A stretch of 64,000 bases of DNA from Pseudomonas sp. S04 (GTDB taxonomy: Bacteria > Pseudomonadota > Gammaproteobacteria > Pseudomonadales > Pseudomonadaceae): contig NZ_CP019427.1 in the NCBI RefSeq assembly GCF_009834545.1, forward strand, positions 1,385,001-1,449,000, in the 5' to 3' direction. Below are positions 45,937-54,800 of this stretch, piece by piece; positions within the stretch are counted from its first letter, which is position 1, and each line of letters begins with the position of its first letter. A model generated the notes under the pieces. That model had not been told where the DNA came from and ran no database searches. It saw only the letters and a list, made by a program, of their open reading frames with translations. The position numbers were made by a program, and so were the translations under genes.

Positions 45937-46270
45937 ATGACGATCTGTCAGGCACCACTTAAACACCGGCCAATAATTATCGGCTTCTATCCTCGGAACA
46001 TTCTTACTGTTACCCGCGTTCTTTCAAGTTACTGAATGTGTAACCGCATCACGCCGATCCGGGGCGTAGGGAAACGCCGCGCTCCAAATCAGGGGCTCAA
46101 ACGCCCCCCATAAAAATAAGACCCCACGCTGCGCTTGCCGGATTAGAAGGGTTTGCCAATAATAGGCCCGCAATTTGCAGTATTGATCGGTTCACTGTCT
46201 TTTTCTCTTGCATGATTTTGCAGGGCTGTCAACGTGCCTAAACGGCTTTCTCGGTGCTTCTGTAATTTGT

Positions 46271-46286
46271 TGTCGCATTGAAGAAA
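46271..46286 (+). promoter_or_regulatory. ArgR-type half-site upstream of aotJ
   Basis: TGTCGC-N8-AA is the exact Pseudomonas ArgR half-site pattern; degenerate copies (TGTCGT at 46302, TGTCCG at 46334) follow. Autogenous arginine control of aotJQMOP-argR is known in P. aeruginosa. Confidence 0.65.
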
Positions 46287-46455
46287 TATCGACTTCGGGC
46301 CTGTCGTTAGAATGCCGATCACTCGCTCGTCGTTGTCCGCGTTGAAAACAACGCGCGCCGACCAGGACGCAGCAACGTTTTTTACGTTTAACCCATTCGC
46401 ATATTGGGCTGATGCTCACTCTGCCGTTTTCGCCCTTTACCGATGGAGTCCTAAG

Positions 46456-47229
46456 ATGAAGAAACTCGTGCTTCTTGGCGCCCTGGCACTGTCCGTGCTG
46501 TCCCTGCCAACGTTCGCCGATGAAAAGCCTCTGAAAATTGGTATCGAGGCGGCTTACCCTCCGTTCGCGTCCAAGTCGCCGGACGGCAGCATCGTTGGTT
46601 TCGACTACGACATCGGCAACGCCTTGTGCGAAGAGATGAAGGTCAAGTGCGTTTGGGTCGAGCAAGAGTTCGACGGCCTGATCCCGGCACTCAAGGTGCG
46701 CAAGATCGACGCCATCCTGTCGTCCATGTCGATCACCGAAGATCGCAAGAAGTCCGTGGACTTTACCAACAAGTACTACAACACCCCGGCACGCCTGGTG
46801 ATGAAGGCCGGCACCCAGGTTGGCGACAACCTGGCCGAGCTCAAGGGCAAGAACATCGGTGTGCAGCGTGGTTCGATTCACGAGCGTTTCGCTCGTGAAG
46901 TCCTGGCCCCGCTGGGTGCGGAAATCAAGCCATACGGTTCGCAGAACGAGATCTACCTGGACGTGGCTGCCGGTCGCCTCGACGGCACCGTGGCAGACGC
47001 TACCCTGTTGAATGATGGCTTCCTGAAAACCGACGCTGGCAAAGGCTTCGCGTTTGTTGGCCCGGCCTTCACCGACGTCAAATACTTCGGCGACGGCGTG
47101 GGTATCGCAGTACGCAAGGGTGATGCGTTGAAAGACAAGATCAACACCGCGATCACTGGCATTCGCGAGAATGGCAAGTACAAGCAAATCCAGGACAAGT
47201 ACTTCGACTTCGACATTTACGGCAAGTAA
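46456..47229 (+). CDS. aotJ: Arginine/ornithine-binding protein AotJ
   Basis: A 257-residue periplasmic amino acid-binding protein: a signal peptide to TFADE, then [32 protein letters not shown] (ligand-binding loop), a [20 protein letters not shown] segment and a C-terminal YFDFDIYGK. First gene of aotJQMOP-argR. An intra-operon terminator follows, expected to raise its amount above the permeases. Confidence 0.92.
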   Translation: MKKLVLLGALALSVLSLPTFADEKPLKIGIEAAYPPFASKSPDGSIVGFDYDIGNALCEEMKVKCVWVEQEFDGLIPALKVRKIDAILSSMSITEDRKKSVDFTNKYYNTPARLVMKAGTQVGDNLAELKGKNIGVQRGSIHERFAREVLAPLGAEIKPYGSQNEIYLDVAAGRLDGTVADATLLNDGFLKTDAGKGFAFVGPAFTDVKYFGDGVGIAVRKGDALKDKINTAITGIRENGKYKQIQDKYFDFDIYGK

Positions 47230-47250
47230 ATCGTCGCAGCGACAAGTCCG

Positions 47251-47294
47251 AAATGGCGCAAGCAACAGGATCTCTGAGGTTTGCGCCATTTTTT
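47251..47294 (+). terminator. Intra-operon attenuating terminator
   Basis: AAATGGCGCAA (47251-47261) and TTGCGCCATTT (47281-47291) form a perfect 11-base stem with a T tract, between aotJ and aotQ. Partial termination here would explain excess binding protein. Confidence 0.8.
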
Positions 47295-47320
47295 CATCCC
47301 AATTTTCGAGGACCTGAATC

Positions 47321-48010
47321 ATGTTGAAAGGCTACGGGGCTGTCATCCTCGATGGCGCATGGCTGACGCTTCAGCTCGCCTTGTCGTCCATGGCCCTGGC
47401 CATTGTTCTGGGTCTGATCGGGGTCGCATTGCGCCTGTCGCCGGTACGCTGGCTGGCCTGGCTGGGCGATCTGTACTCCACGGTAATCCGCGGTATTCCC
47501 GACCTGGTACTGATCCTGCTGATTTTCTACGGCGGTCAGGACCTGCTCAACCGCGTAGCGCCGTTGCTTGGTTATGACGACTACATCGACCTGAATCCGC
47601 TGGTCGCCGGTATCGGCACCCTGGGCTTCATCTTCGGTGCGTACCTGTCGGAAACCTTCCGCGGTGCCTTCATGGCGATCCCCAAGGGGCAGGCCGAAGC
47701 GGGCATGGCCTACGGCATGAGCAGCTTCCAGGTGTTCTTCCGGGTCCTGGTGCCACAGATGATTCGCCTGGCGATTCCCGGCTTTACCAACAACTGGCTG
47801 GTATTGACCAAGGCCACTGCGCTGATTTCGGTGGTGGGTCTGCAAGACATGATGTTCAAGGCCAAGCAGGCGGCAGATGCCACCCGCGAGCCTTTCACCT
47901 TCTTCCTCGCGGTGGCGGCAATGTACCTGGTGATCACCAGTGTCTCGTTGCTGGCATTGCGTCACCTTGAGAAGCGCTACTCGGTAGGCGTAAGGGCGGC
48001 TGATCTATGA
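47321..48010 (+). CDS. aotQ: Arginine/ornithine ABC permease AotQ
   Basis: A 229-residue inner-membrane permease of the polar amino acid HisQM type, with about five helices and the EAA loop (GAFMAIPKGQAEAGMAYGMSSFQVFFRVLVPQMI). Position after aotJ identifies it. Its stop overlaps aotM by four bases. Confidence 0.92.
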   Translation: MLKGYGAVILDGAWLTLQLALSSMALAIVLGLIGVALRLSPVRWLAWLGDLYSTVIRGIPDLVLILLIFYGGQDLLNRVAPLLGYDDYIDLNPLVAGIGTLGFIFGAYLSETFRGAFMAIPKGQAEAGMAYGMSSFQVFFRVLVPQMIRLAIPGFTNNWLVLTKATALISVVGLQDMMFKAKQAADATREPFTFFLAVAAMYLVITSVSLLALRHLEKRYSVGVRAADL

Positions 48011-48705
48011 TCTTCGACTACAACGTCATCTGGGAGGCACTGCCGCTGTACCTCGGCGGTCTGCTGACCACTTTGAAACTGCTCGGGCTGTCGCTGTTCT
48101 TCGGCCTGCTGTGCGCCTTGCCCCTGGGCTTGATGCGGGTGTCCAAGCAGCCGGTCATCAACATGACCGCCTGGCTCTACACCTACGTGATCCGCGGCAC
48201 GCCGATGCTGGTGCAGCTGTTCCTGATCTACTACGGGCTGGCCCAGTTCGAAGCCGTGCGCGAGAGTTTCCTCTGGCCATGGCTGTCGAGCGCGACCTTC
48301 TGCGCGTGCCTGGCCTTTGCCGTCAACACCAGCGCCTACACCGCCGAAATCATCGCCGGCAGCCTGCGGGCCACGCCCAATGGCGAGATCGAAGCGGCCA
48401 AGGCCATGGGCATGTCGCGCTTCAAGATGTACAAGCGCATCCTGCTGCCATCGGCGTTGCGCCGGGCGCTGCCGCAGTACAGCAACGAAGTGATCATGAT
48501 GCTGCAGACCACCAGTCTGGCGTCCATCGTGACCCTGATCGACATCACCGGTGCCGCGCGTACCGTCAACGCCCAGTACTACCTGCCGTTCGAAGCCTAC
48601 ATCACCGCCGGCGTGTTCTACCTGTGCCTGACGTTCATCCTGGTGCGCCTGTTCAAGATGGCCGAGCGCCGCTGGCTGGGCTACATGGCCCCACGGAAGC
48701 ACTGA
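48007..48705 (+). CDS. aotM: Arginine/ornithine ABC permease AotM
   Basis: A 232-residue second permease with five helices, an IRGTPMLVQLFLIYYGL N-terminal block and the EAA loop (GEIEAAKAMGMSRFKMYKRILLPSAL). ATGA overlap with aotQ. It forms the heterodimeric channel with AotQ. Confidence 0.92.
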   Translation: MIFDYNVIWEALPLYLGGLLTTLKLLGLSLFFGLLCALPLGLMRVSKQPVINMTAWLYTYVIRGTPMLVQLFLIYYGLAQFEAVRESFLWPWLSSATFCACLAFAVNTSAYTAEIIAGSLRATPNGEIEAAKAMGMSRFKMYKRILLPSALRRALPQYSNEVIMMLQTTSLASIVTLIDITGAARTVNAQYYLPFEAYITAGVFYLCLTFILVRLFKMAERRWLGYMAPRKH

Positions 48706-48706
48706 T

Positions 48707-49819
48707 ATGGAACGTATCGACCATCAGTTACCGTGGAGCCACCTGGGTAGCGAGCGCCATGTTTCGGTGTTCCGCTTCGGCGCTGGCGAGCGCAAGGCCT
48801 ATATCCAGGCCAGCCTGCACGCCGACGAGTTGCCGGGGATGCGCACGGCCTGGGAGCTGAAAAAGCGCCTGGCCGAACTCGAAGCCCAAGGTGCCCTCAA
48901 CGGGGTGATCGAGCTGGTACCGGTGGCCAACCCGCTGGGCCTTGGGCAGTTGCTCCAGGGCAACCACCAAGGTCGTTTCGAGGCGGGCAGCGGCAAGAAT
49001 TTCAACCGCGATTTCGTCGAGCTGAGTGCGCCGGTGGCCGCCCAGCTCGAAGGTCGCCTGGGGGATGATCCGCACGCCAATGTCCAGTTGATCCGCCAGG
49101 CCATGAGTGATGCGCTGGCCGCATTGCCCGCGCCCAGCAGTCAATTGCAGGGCATGCAGCGGATCTTGCTGAGCCATGCCTGCACTGCCGACGTGGTGCT
49201 GGACCTGCATTGCGACGCCGAAGCCGCGCTGCACATGTATGCCTTGCCGCAGCACTGGCCGCAGTGGCGTTCGCTGGCCGCGCACTTGAATGTGCGGGTC
49301 GGGTTGCTGGCGGAAGACTCCGGCGGCAGCTCCTTTGATGAAGCCTGCTCGTTGCCGTGGCTGCGTTTGGCCCGGCAGTTTCCCCAGGCACAAATTCCCC
49401 TGGCGTGCCTGGCGACCACCATCGAGCTGGGCGGTCAGGCAGACACTGGGCGTACCCAGGCCGAAGCTCACGCCGAGGGCATCCTGGCGTTCCTTGCCGA
49501 GCAGGGCCTGATCAAGGGCCAATGGCCGGCCCCGTTGCACGAAGCCTGCGAAGGGCTGCCGTTCGAAGGCACCGAGCTGCTGTTTGCGCCGCATCCGGGT
49601 GTGGTGAGTTTCTTGCGTGAGCCGGGCGAGTGGGTCGAGGCCGGTGAGCAGATTTTTGAAGTGATTGATCCTTTGGCTGATCGGGTCAGCACCGTGTGTG
49701 CTGGTACGGCCGGCGTGCTGTTTGCCGTTGAACGGCTGCGGTATGCCCAACCCGGTTTCTGGCTGGCCAAGGTGGCGGGGCGCGAAGCGCTGCGTCACGG
49801 GCGCTTGCTCAACGACTGA
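48707..49819 (+). CDS. aotO: AotO, succinylglutamate desuccinylase/aspartoacylase family protein
   Basis: A 370-residue zinc carboxypeptidase-like protein. The metal ligands are in SLHADELPG (H-x-x-E) and DLHCDAE (third His), and the RDFVEL region carries the substrate-binding Arg. In P. aeruginosa the equivalent AotO is not needed for uptake. It begins one base after aotM, so is tightly co-translated. A deacylating role on imported acyl-arginine or acyl-ornithine compounds is inference. Confidence 0.87.
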   Translation: MERIDHQLPWSHLGSERHVSVFRFGAGERKAYIQASLHADELPGMRTAWELKKRLAELEAQGALNGVIELVPVANPLGLGQLLQGNHQGRFEAGSGKNFNRDFVELSAPVAAQLEGRLGDDPHANVQLIRQAMSDALAALPAPSSQLQGMQRILLSHACTADVVLDLHCDAEAALHMYALPQHWPQWRSLAAHLNVRVGLLAEDSGGSSFDEACSLPWLRLARQFPQAQIPLACLATTIELGGQADTGRTQAEAHAEGILAFLAEQGLIKGQWPAPLHEACEGLPFEGTELLFAPHPGVVSFLREPGEWVEAGEQIFEVIDPLADRVSTVCAGTAGVLFAVERLRYAQPGFWLAKVAGREALRHGRLLND

Positions 49820-49842
49820 CTGTTTTTGTGAGAACCGACAGC

Positions 49843-50607
49843 ATGTACAAACTTGAAGTCCAAGACCTGCATAAACGCTATGGCAGTCACGAAGTGCTCA
49901 AGGGCGTGTCCCTGAAGGCAGCGGCAGGCGATGTGATCAGCATCATCGGCTCCAGTGGCTCCGGCAAAAGTACCTTCCTGCGCTGCATCAACCTGCTGGA
50001 GCAGCCGCACGCGGGCAAGATCCTGCTCAACAACGAAGAGTTGAAGCTGGTGGCCGGCAAGGACGGCGCGATGAAGGCGGCCGACCCCAAGCAACTGCAA
50101 CGCATGCGTTCGCGCCTGTCGATGGTGTTCCAGCATTTCAACCTGTGGTCGCACATGACCGCGCTGGAAAACATCATGGAAGCGCCCGTGCACGTGCTGG
50201 GCATGTCCAAGGCCCAAGCGCGGGAAAAGGCCGAGATGTACCTGGCCAAGGTCGGCGTGTCCCATCGCAAGGACGCCTACCCGGGCCATATGTCCGGTGG
50301 CGAGCAACAGCGCGTGGCGATTGCCCGGGCGCTGGCGATGGAGCCTGAGGTGATGCTGTTCGACGAACCGACGTCGGCGCTCGACCCGGAGCTGGTTGGC
50401 GACGTGCTCAAGGTCATGCAGGCCCTGGCCCAGGAAGGCCGGACCATGGTGGTGGTGACCCACGAGATGGGTTTTGCCCGGGAAGTCTCGAACCAGTTGG
50501 TGTTCCTGCACAAAGGTGTGGTCGAGGAAAGTGGCAACCCGCGCGAAGTGCTGGTCAATCCACAGTCCGAACGCCTGCAGCAATTCCTCTCCGGCAGCTT
50601 GAAATAG
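49843..50607 (+). CDS. aotP: Arginine/ornithine ABC ATP-binding protein AotP
   Basis: A 254-residue ABC ATPase: Walker A SSGSGKST (about residue 39), signature SGGEQQR, Walker B VMLFDEPTSALD and switch His in VTHEMGFA. It drives arginine/ornithine import with AotQ and AotM. An in-frame GTG at 49828 is an alternative start; length matches the family from 49843. Confidence 0.93.
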   Translation: MYKLEVQDLHKRYGSHEVLKGVSLKAAAGDVISIIGSSGSGKSTFLRCINLLEQPHAGKILLNNEELKLVAGKDGAMKAADPKQLQRMRSRLSMVFQHFNLWSHMTALENIMEAPVHVLGMSKAQAREKAEMYLAKVGVSHRKDAYPGHMSGGEQQRVAIARALAMEPEVMLFDEPTSALDPELVGDVLKVMQALAQEGRTMVVVTHEMGFAREVSNQLVFLHKGVVEESGNPREVLVNPQSERLQQFLSGSLK

Positions 50608-50626
50608 TCAAGGCTGCTGTCTCGCC

Positions 50627-50728
50627 CTGTAGGAGCGAGCTTGCTCGCGAAGATCGTCAACGATAACGCGGGAAGCCTGATGCTCCGTGGCGTTCTCAGG
50701 TTTTTCGCGAGCAAGCTCGCTCCTACAG
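50627..50728. repeat. REPIN between aotP and argR
   Basis: Perfect 24-base inverted arms (50627-50650 and 50705-50728, core GGAGCGAGCTTGCTCGCGA) with a 54-base spacer. It may reduce read-through from the aot genes to argR. Confidence 0.85.
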
Positions 50729-50825
50729 AGGAGCGGGTCTTCATCGTTTTTTGAGATTTGTGTTGGTTTACGGGCTAGCATTGGCCTTTGTCTTCATTAC
50801 TGTTACTGGCTTCGGATAGCATTCC

Positions 50826-51806
50826 ATGACCGCCCACAAAATTGGTTTCCTGATTTGGCCCAGCACTAAAGCCTTGACGCTAGCGCTGGCCGAGGAGGCC
50901 TTGCGTGTTGCTCAGCGCGTGCATCCGGAAGTGGTTTACGAACTGGTGTTCCTGCAGGCCGAACCCCCGAGCGAGGGGGCCTGGCAATTGCCTGGCGAGG
51001 CCTGGAGCGGCAAGCTGGAAAACTTCCAGAAGCTGTTCCTGCTCGCCGACGAGCCACCCACCGCGCTGGCACCGGCCCTGAGCAGTGCGCTCAAGCAGTT
51101 GGTGCGCGCCGGTTGTGTGATTGGCGGTCTGTCGGCTGGTGTCTATCCCCTGGCGCAATTGGGTCTGCTCGATGGTTACCGCGCTGCGGTGCACTGGCGT
51201 TGGCAGGACGATTTTGCCGAGCGCTTCCCCAAGGTGATTGCCACCAGTCATCTGTTCGATTGGGATCGCGATCGCCTGACGGCGTGCGGCGGGATGTCGG
51301 TGCTTGACCTGTTGCTGGCAGTTTTGGCGCGAGACCATGGGGCCGAGCTGGCCGGAGCAGTGTCGGAAGAGTTGGTGGTCGAGCGGATTCGTGAAGGAGG
51401 TGAGCGTCAGCGCATTCCCTTGCAGAATCGCCTCGGCTCCAGCCATCCAAAACTCACGCAAGCCGTGTTGCTGATGGAAGCCAACATCGAAGAGCCGCTG
51501 ACCACCGACGAAATCGCCCAGCATGTGTGCGTGTCCCGTCGGCAGTTGGAGCGGATTTTCAAGCAGTACCTCAACCGCGTGCCGAGCCAGTATTACCTCG
51601 AGCTGCGCCTGAACAAGGCACGGCAGATGTTGATGCAGACCAGCAAGTCGATCATCCAGATCGGCCTGTCCTGTGGTTTCTCCTCGGGCCCGCACTTCTC
51701 CAGCGCCTACCGTAACTTCTTCGGCGCCACGCCGCGTGAAGACCGTAACCAGCGGCGCAGCAGCAGCCCGTTCGAACTATCGTCCGTGCCGTCGGAACGC
51801 GGCTAG
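50826..51806 (+). CDS. argR: Arginine-responsive regulator ArgR (AraC family)
   Basis: A 326-residue regulator: an N-terminal DJ-1/PfpI-like ligand domain (about 5-190, including CVIGGLSAGVYPLAQ) and a C-terminal AraC HTH pair (about 215-315, TTDEIAQHVCVSRRQLERIF and SIIQIGLSCGFSSGPHFSSAYRNFFG). In P. aeruginosa this ArgR activates aot and aru and represses arginine synthesis. It lies at the end of the aot operon, separated by a REPIN. Confidence 0.93.
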   Translation: MTAHKIGFLIWPSTKALTLALAEEALRVAQRVHPEVVYELVFLQAEPPSEGAWQLPGEAWSGKLENFQKLFLLADEPPTALAPALSSALKQLVRAGCVIGGLSAGVYPLAQLGLLDGYRAAVHWRWQDDFAERFPKVIATSHLFDWDRDRLTACGGMSVLDLLLAVLARDHGAELAGAVSEELVVERIREGGERQRIPLQNRLGSSHPKLTQAVLLMEANIEEPLTTDEIAQHVCVSRRQLERIFKQYLNRVPSQYYLELRLNKARQMLMQTSKSIIQIGLSCGFSSGPHFSSAYRNFFGATPREDRNQRRSSSPFELSSVPSERG

Positions 51807-51815
51807 ACCACGGTT

Positions 51816-51845
51816 GGCCATGGGGAGCGCGAGCTCCCCATGGCC
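51816..51845. terminator. Shared hairpin between argR and the LRR gene
   Basis: GGCCATGGGGAGC, loop GCGA, GCTCCCCATGGCC: a perfect 13-base stem in the 57-base gap between convergent stops. Confidence 0.8.
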
Positions 51846-51863
51846 TGACTCAATAGCGAGTAC

Positions 51864-54800
51864 TCAGGTTTCAATATCTGTATCAGGCGCCGGATCAATG
51901 GGGGCGGGTAGGTCGGTTTGCTCGAACCCCAGGTCATTTTCGGTTGCGTGGTAGTAAGCGGCGATGCGTTGCATGCTTTGCTCGGTGAATGGATTGCCAC
52001 TGAAGTCAAAGCTTTCACCGACATCGGGATCGACCTCCATGAGCTCGACGGGCATCTCGGTAATGGCGTTGTAGCTCAGGTCGACATCCGTCCAGGTATT
52101 GATGCTCAGCACGCCTCTCGGGATTTCGGTGATGCCGGTATGGCTCAGGTCCAATGACGATATCTCCGTCATCTGGCTGAGATCAGGGCTAAGGCCTAGC
52201 GGATTGTTCCGCAGGTTCAAGTGGTCAAGATTATTCATGCCCGCCAATCCATCGACGGTTTCCTGGGTCAGGGTGATCCTGCATTCAGACAAGCTCAGTA
52301 CTGTCAGCCTGCGCATTCTGAAGACGCCATCGGGGATGTTATCCAGTTGGTATCCGCGCACGGTCAGGCTGTCCAGGTTCGGAAAAGCGTCGAGGAATCG
52401 ACTCAGCCGTGGGGCGATGTCGCCTGCACTCGTCAGATACATTTCAGGCACATGGCCGAAGTCCGCTGTCAGTACCGGCAAGTCGCCCATGATTGCCAGG
52501 TGTGAGGTGAGTCCATACTCGCTGACAGCGATGCTTTCGGTCGGTATCTGCCGCCAGCACCGTTCCAGCTTTTGCTTGAATTCATCTCTTTTGACGTGCT
52601 CGGCAAACAGCTCGTCGGCCGTCAGGGGGGCGCCAGTAACCGGGTGGGCGGCGGGCACGTTGGCCGTCCATAGACTCAGGTCGTTACGGAGTCTAGTGAA
52701 CTCAAGTTCGCGACGTGTCAGGTCGGCTCGACCGTCTGTCAGTGTTCCGGGTAAGCGATAGATGAAATCACTGGCTTCTTCATTGTCCAGGCTGGGATAC
52801 AGGGCTTTGGCTCGATCGATATCGGCCTGTTCGGCATAGACCCCAAAGTCTTTCTCGGTCCGGCTGTAGTGAATCTTTACACGTTCACGGGTGAGCGGGG
52901 ACAGTGGGTTGTTGCCAAAATCAAATCCCTCACTGATGTTGCCGGGAAGGTCGAAGAGGGCAGCGGGTAATTCGGTGATCTGGTTGTTATTGAAAATGGC
53001 TGTTCGAATGTGAGGGTGATTCACCAGCCCGTCTGGAATGCTGGAAATTCCGGTGTTGGAAAGGTCGATGTAGGTCAGCTCAGGCATGGTGGCCAGATTG
53101 GGTGTGAGCCCCAATGGATTGTTGTACAGGTCCAGAACGGAAAGCTTGCTCAGCGATGACAGTGTTGCCTGGCTTTCGGCGGTGAGTACAAGGCCGCAAT
53201 CGCTCAGTACCAGTTCCTCGAGTTCCGGCAGCGCATTGATCGGCTGCGGTAGTTCCAGCAGGGTAAAGTTGCGCAGTTCCAGCTGGCGCAGACCCGGGAA
53301 GCGTTCCAGGAAAGGGCCAATGGAGTGTGCGCTCGCGCTGTTCTGGAGCGAAATGGAGGAAACATGGCTGAAGTCGGCGCTCAGGATGGGGAGATCGCCG
53401 ATGATCGGCTGGGAAAACTTGAAGACATGCCCGCCCTCGGCTCCCAATGCGTCATCAAAGAGCGCAGTCTCCCGACGCCAGCAGCGGAGTATTTGCTCCC
53501 TGAGCAATCGGCGGTTTTGTGTTTCTATCAGTAATTCCTGTTCGCTGAGTGCAACGTTGGTTATCGGGTGTACGGCGGGCGGATTGTTGGCCCAGATATG
53601 CAGGTCCTCCTGCAGTTGGTAGTACTCGTTGCGCAGGCGTGAGAGTTCCGCGCGCGGGCCGTCGGGGTGGCTTTGCAGTCGTTGGAGCAGGGTCTGGATC
53701 TCTTCGGGGGGAAGGTTGGGATAAAGCTCTCGTGTGCGATCTTCCAGTGTGCGTGGTTGGTCGCCGGTACTGCGGCGATAGCCTTCGGACCCGAGCAGGC
53801 GGAGGGTCTCAATGACCGGTTTGGGTGTGGGGGGGAGTGACAGGGCTGTTCGTAACTCGGCTCGTTCCAGGGGGAAGTCCCGGATTGCCTGTTTCAGTTT
53901 TCCGCTTTCGCCGATATGAATGTCCAGGCTGTTTCGCTGGGCATCCGGCAAGGCTTGCAGTACGGCGCCATAGAGATCGGTGGCAGCGGAAAGTTGCAAG
54001 CCTTCGTCATCGTAGGCCTGGTACCGGCCATCGCTGGTCAGCACCAGCACTTTGCGGATAGAGGCCTGGGCGCCACCTATGCCGTCGACCTGCGGGCCTT
54101 CAAAGGCCTGGTCATGGATGTCGATCCGCACATCGGATGACCAGCCGGGTAACCGTTCGAGCGAGCGCAGGGCCAGTCTTTCGGTGTCCGCCGAGTCAGG
54201 CGAATCCAGATACAACCCTTCATACGCACGCGTGACTCGCACCTCTTCATTGGCCTGTTGTGCAAGGTCCTCCAGGCGCTTCGGCAGGTGCCCGTTATCG
54301 ATTTCCTTAAGCTCGTCGCCGCTGGCCAGGCTCAGCAACTCTCGGGCAACGCTCCGGGGTAGCCCCGGTGTCGCCTCAATGATTGTTTGGGCGTGAGGGT
54401 CTTGCGTAGCCTCCTGTCCTCTGTAGCGTGACTCGAAAAGCGTGGCACGTTTGTCTTTGGCGATTTGCCCGAGCTTTTTTCTCAGGTGACTGGCACGAAT
54501 GTCGAGATTGATCGTCGGGGCACCGAAGCTTTCGCCGAACATGGTCTTGATCTCACTCTGGTCGAGGGATTCCAGTACGGTTTTAAGCAAGTCACCATTG
54601 TTCAATTGGGCTTCGTGTATCTGTATGACTGGCAGGTGCTCCTTCGCGGAGAACTCCCAGACTGGCTGTCCATCGGCGTCGAGAAAACGGAGTGCTTTGG
54701 TTGCTGGCCATAGACCGTCGCTCGTCAGCAATTGCAACTGGGCTTGCGGATCGGCTTTGCGATACACCAGGGGGTCATCACTGTTGAGCTGATCGATCAG

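Larger units (their letters stand above)
45756..46455. other. Intergenic region between acs and aotJ
   Basis: 700 bases holding the acs terminator, a REPIN, and the regulatory region of the aot operon. No plausible gene was found: the open frame running into aotJ before 46456 lacks a ribosome site and family sequence. Confidence 0.55.
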
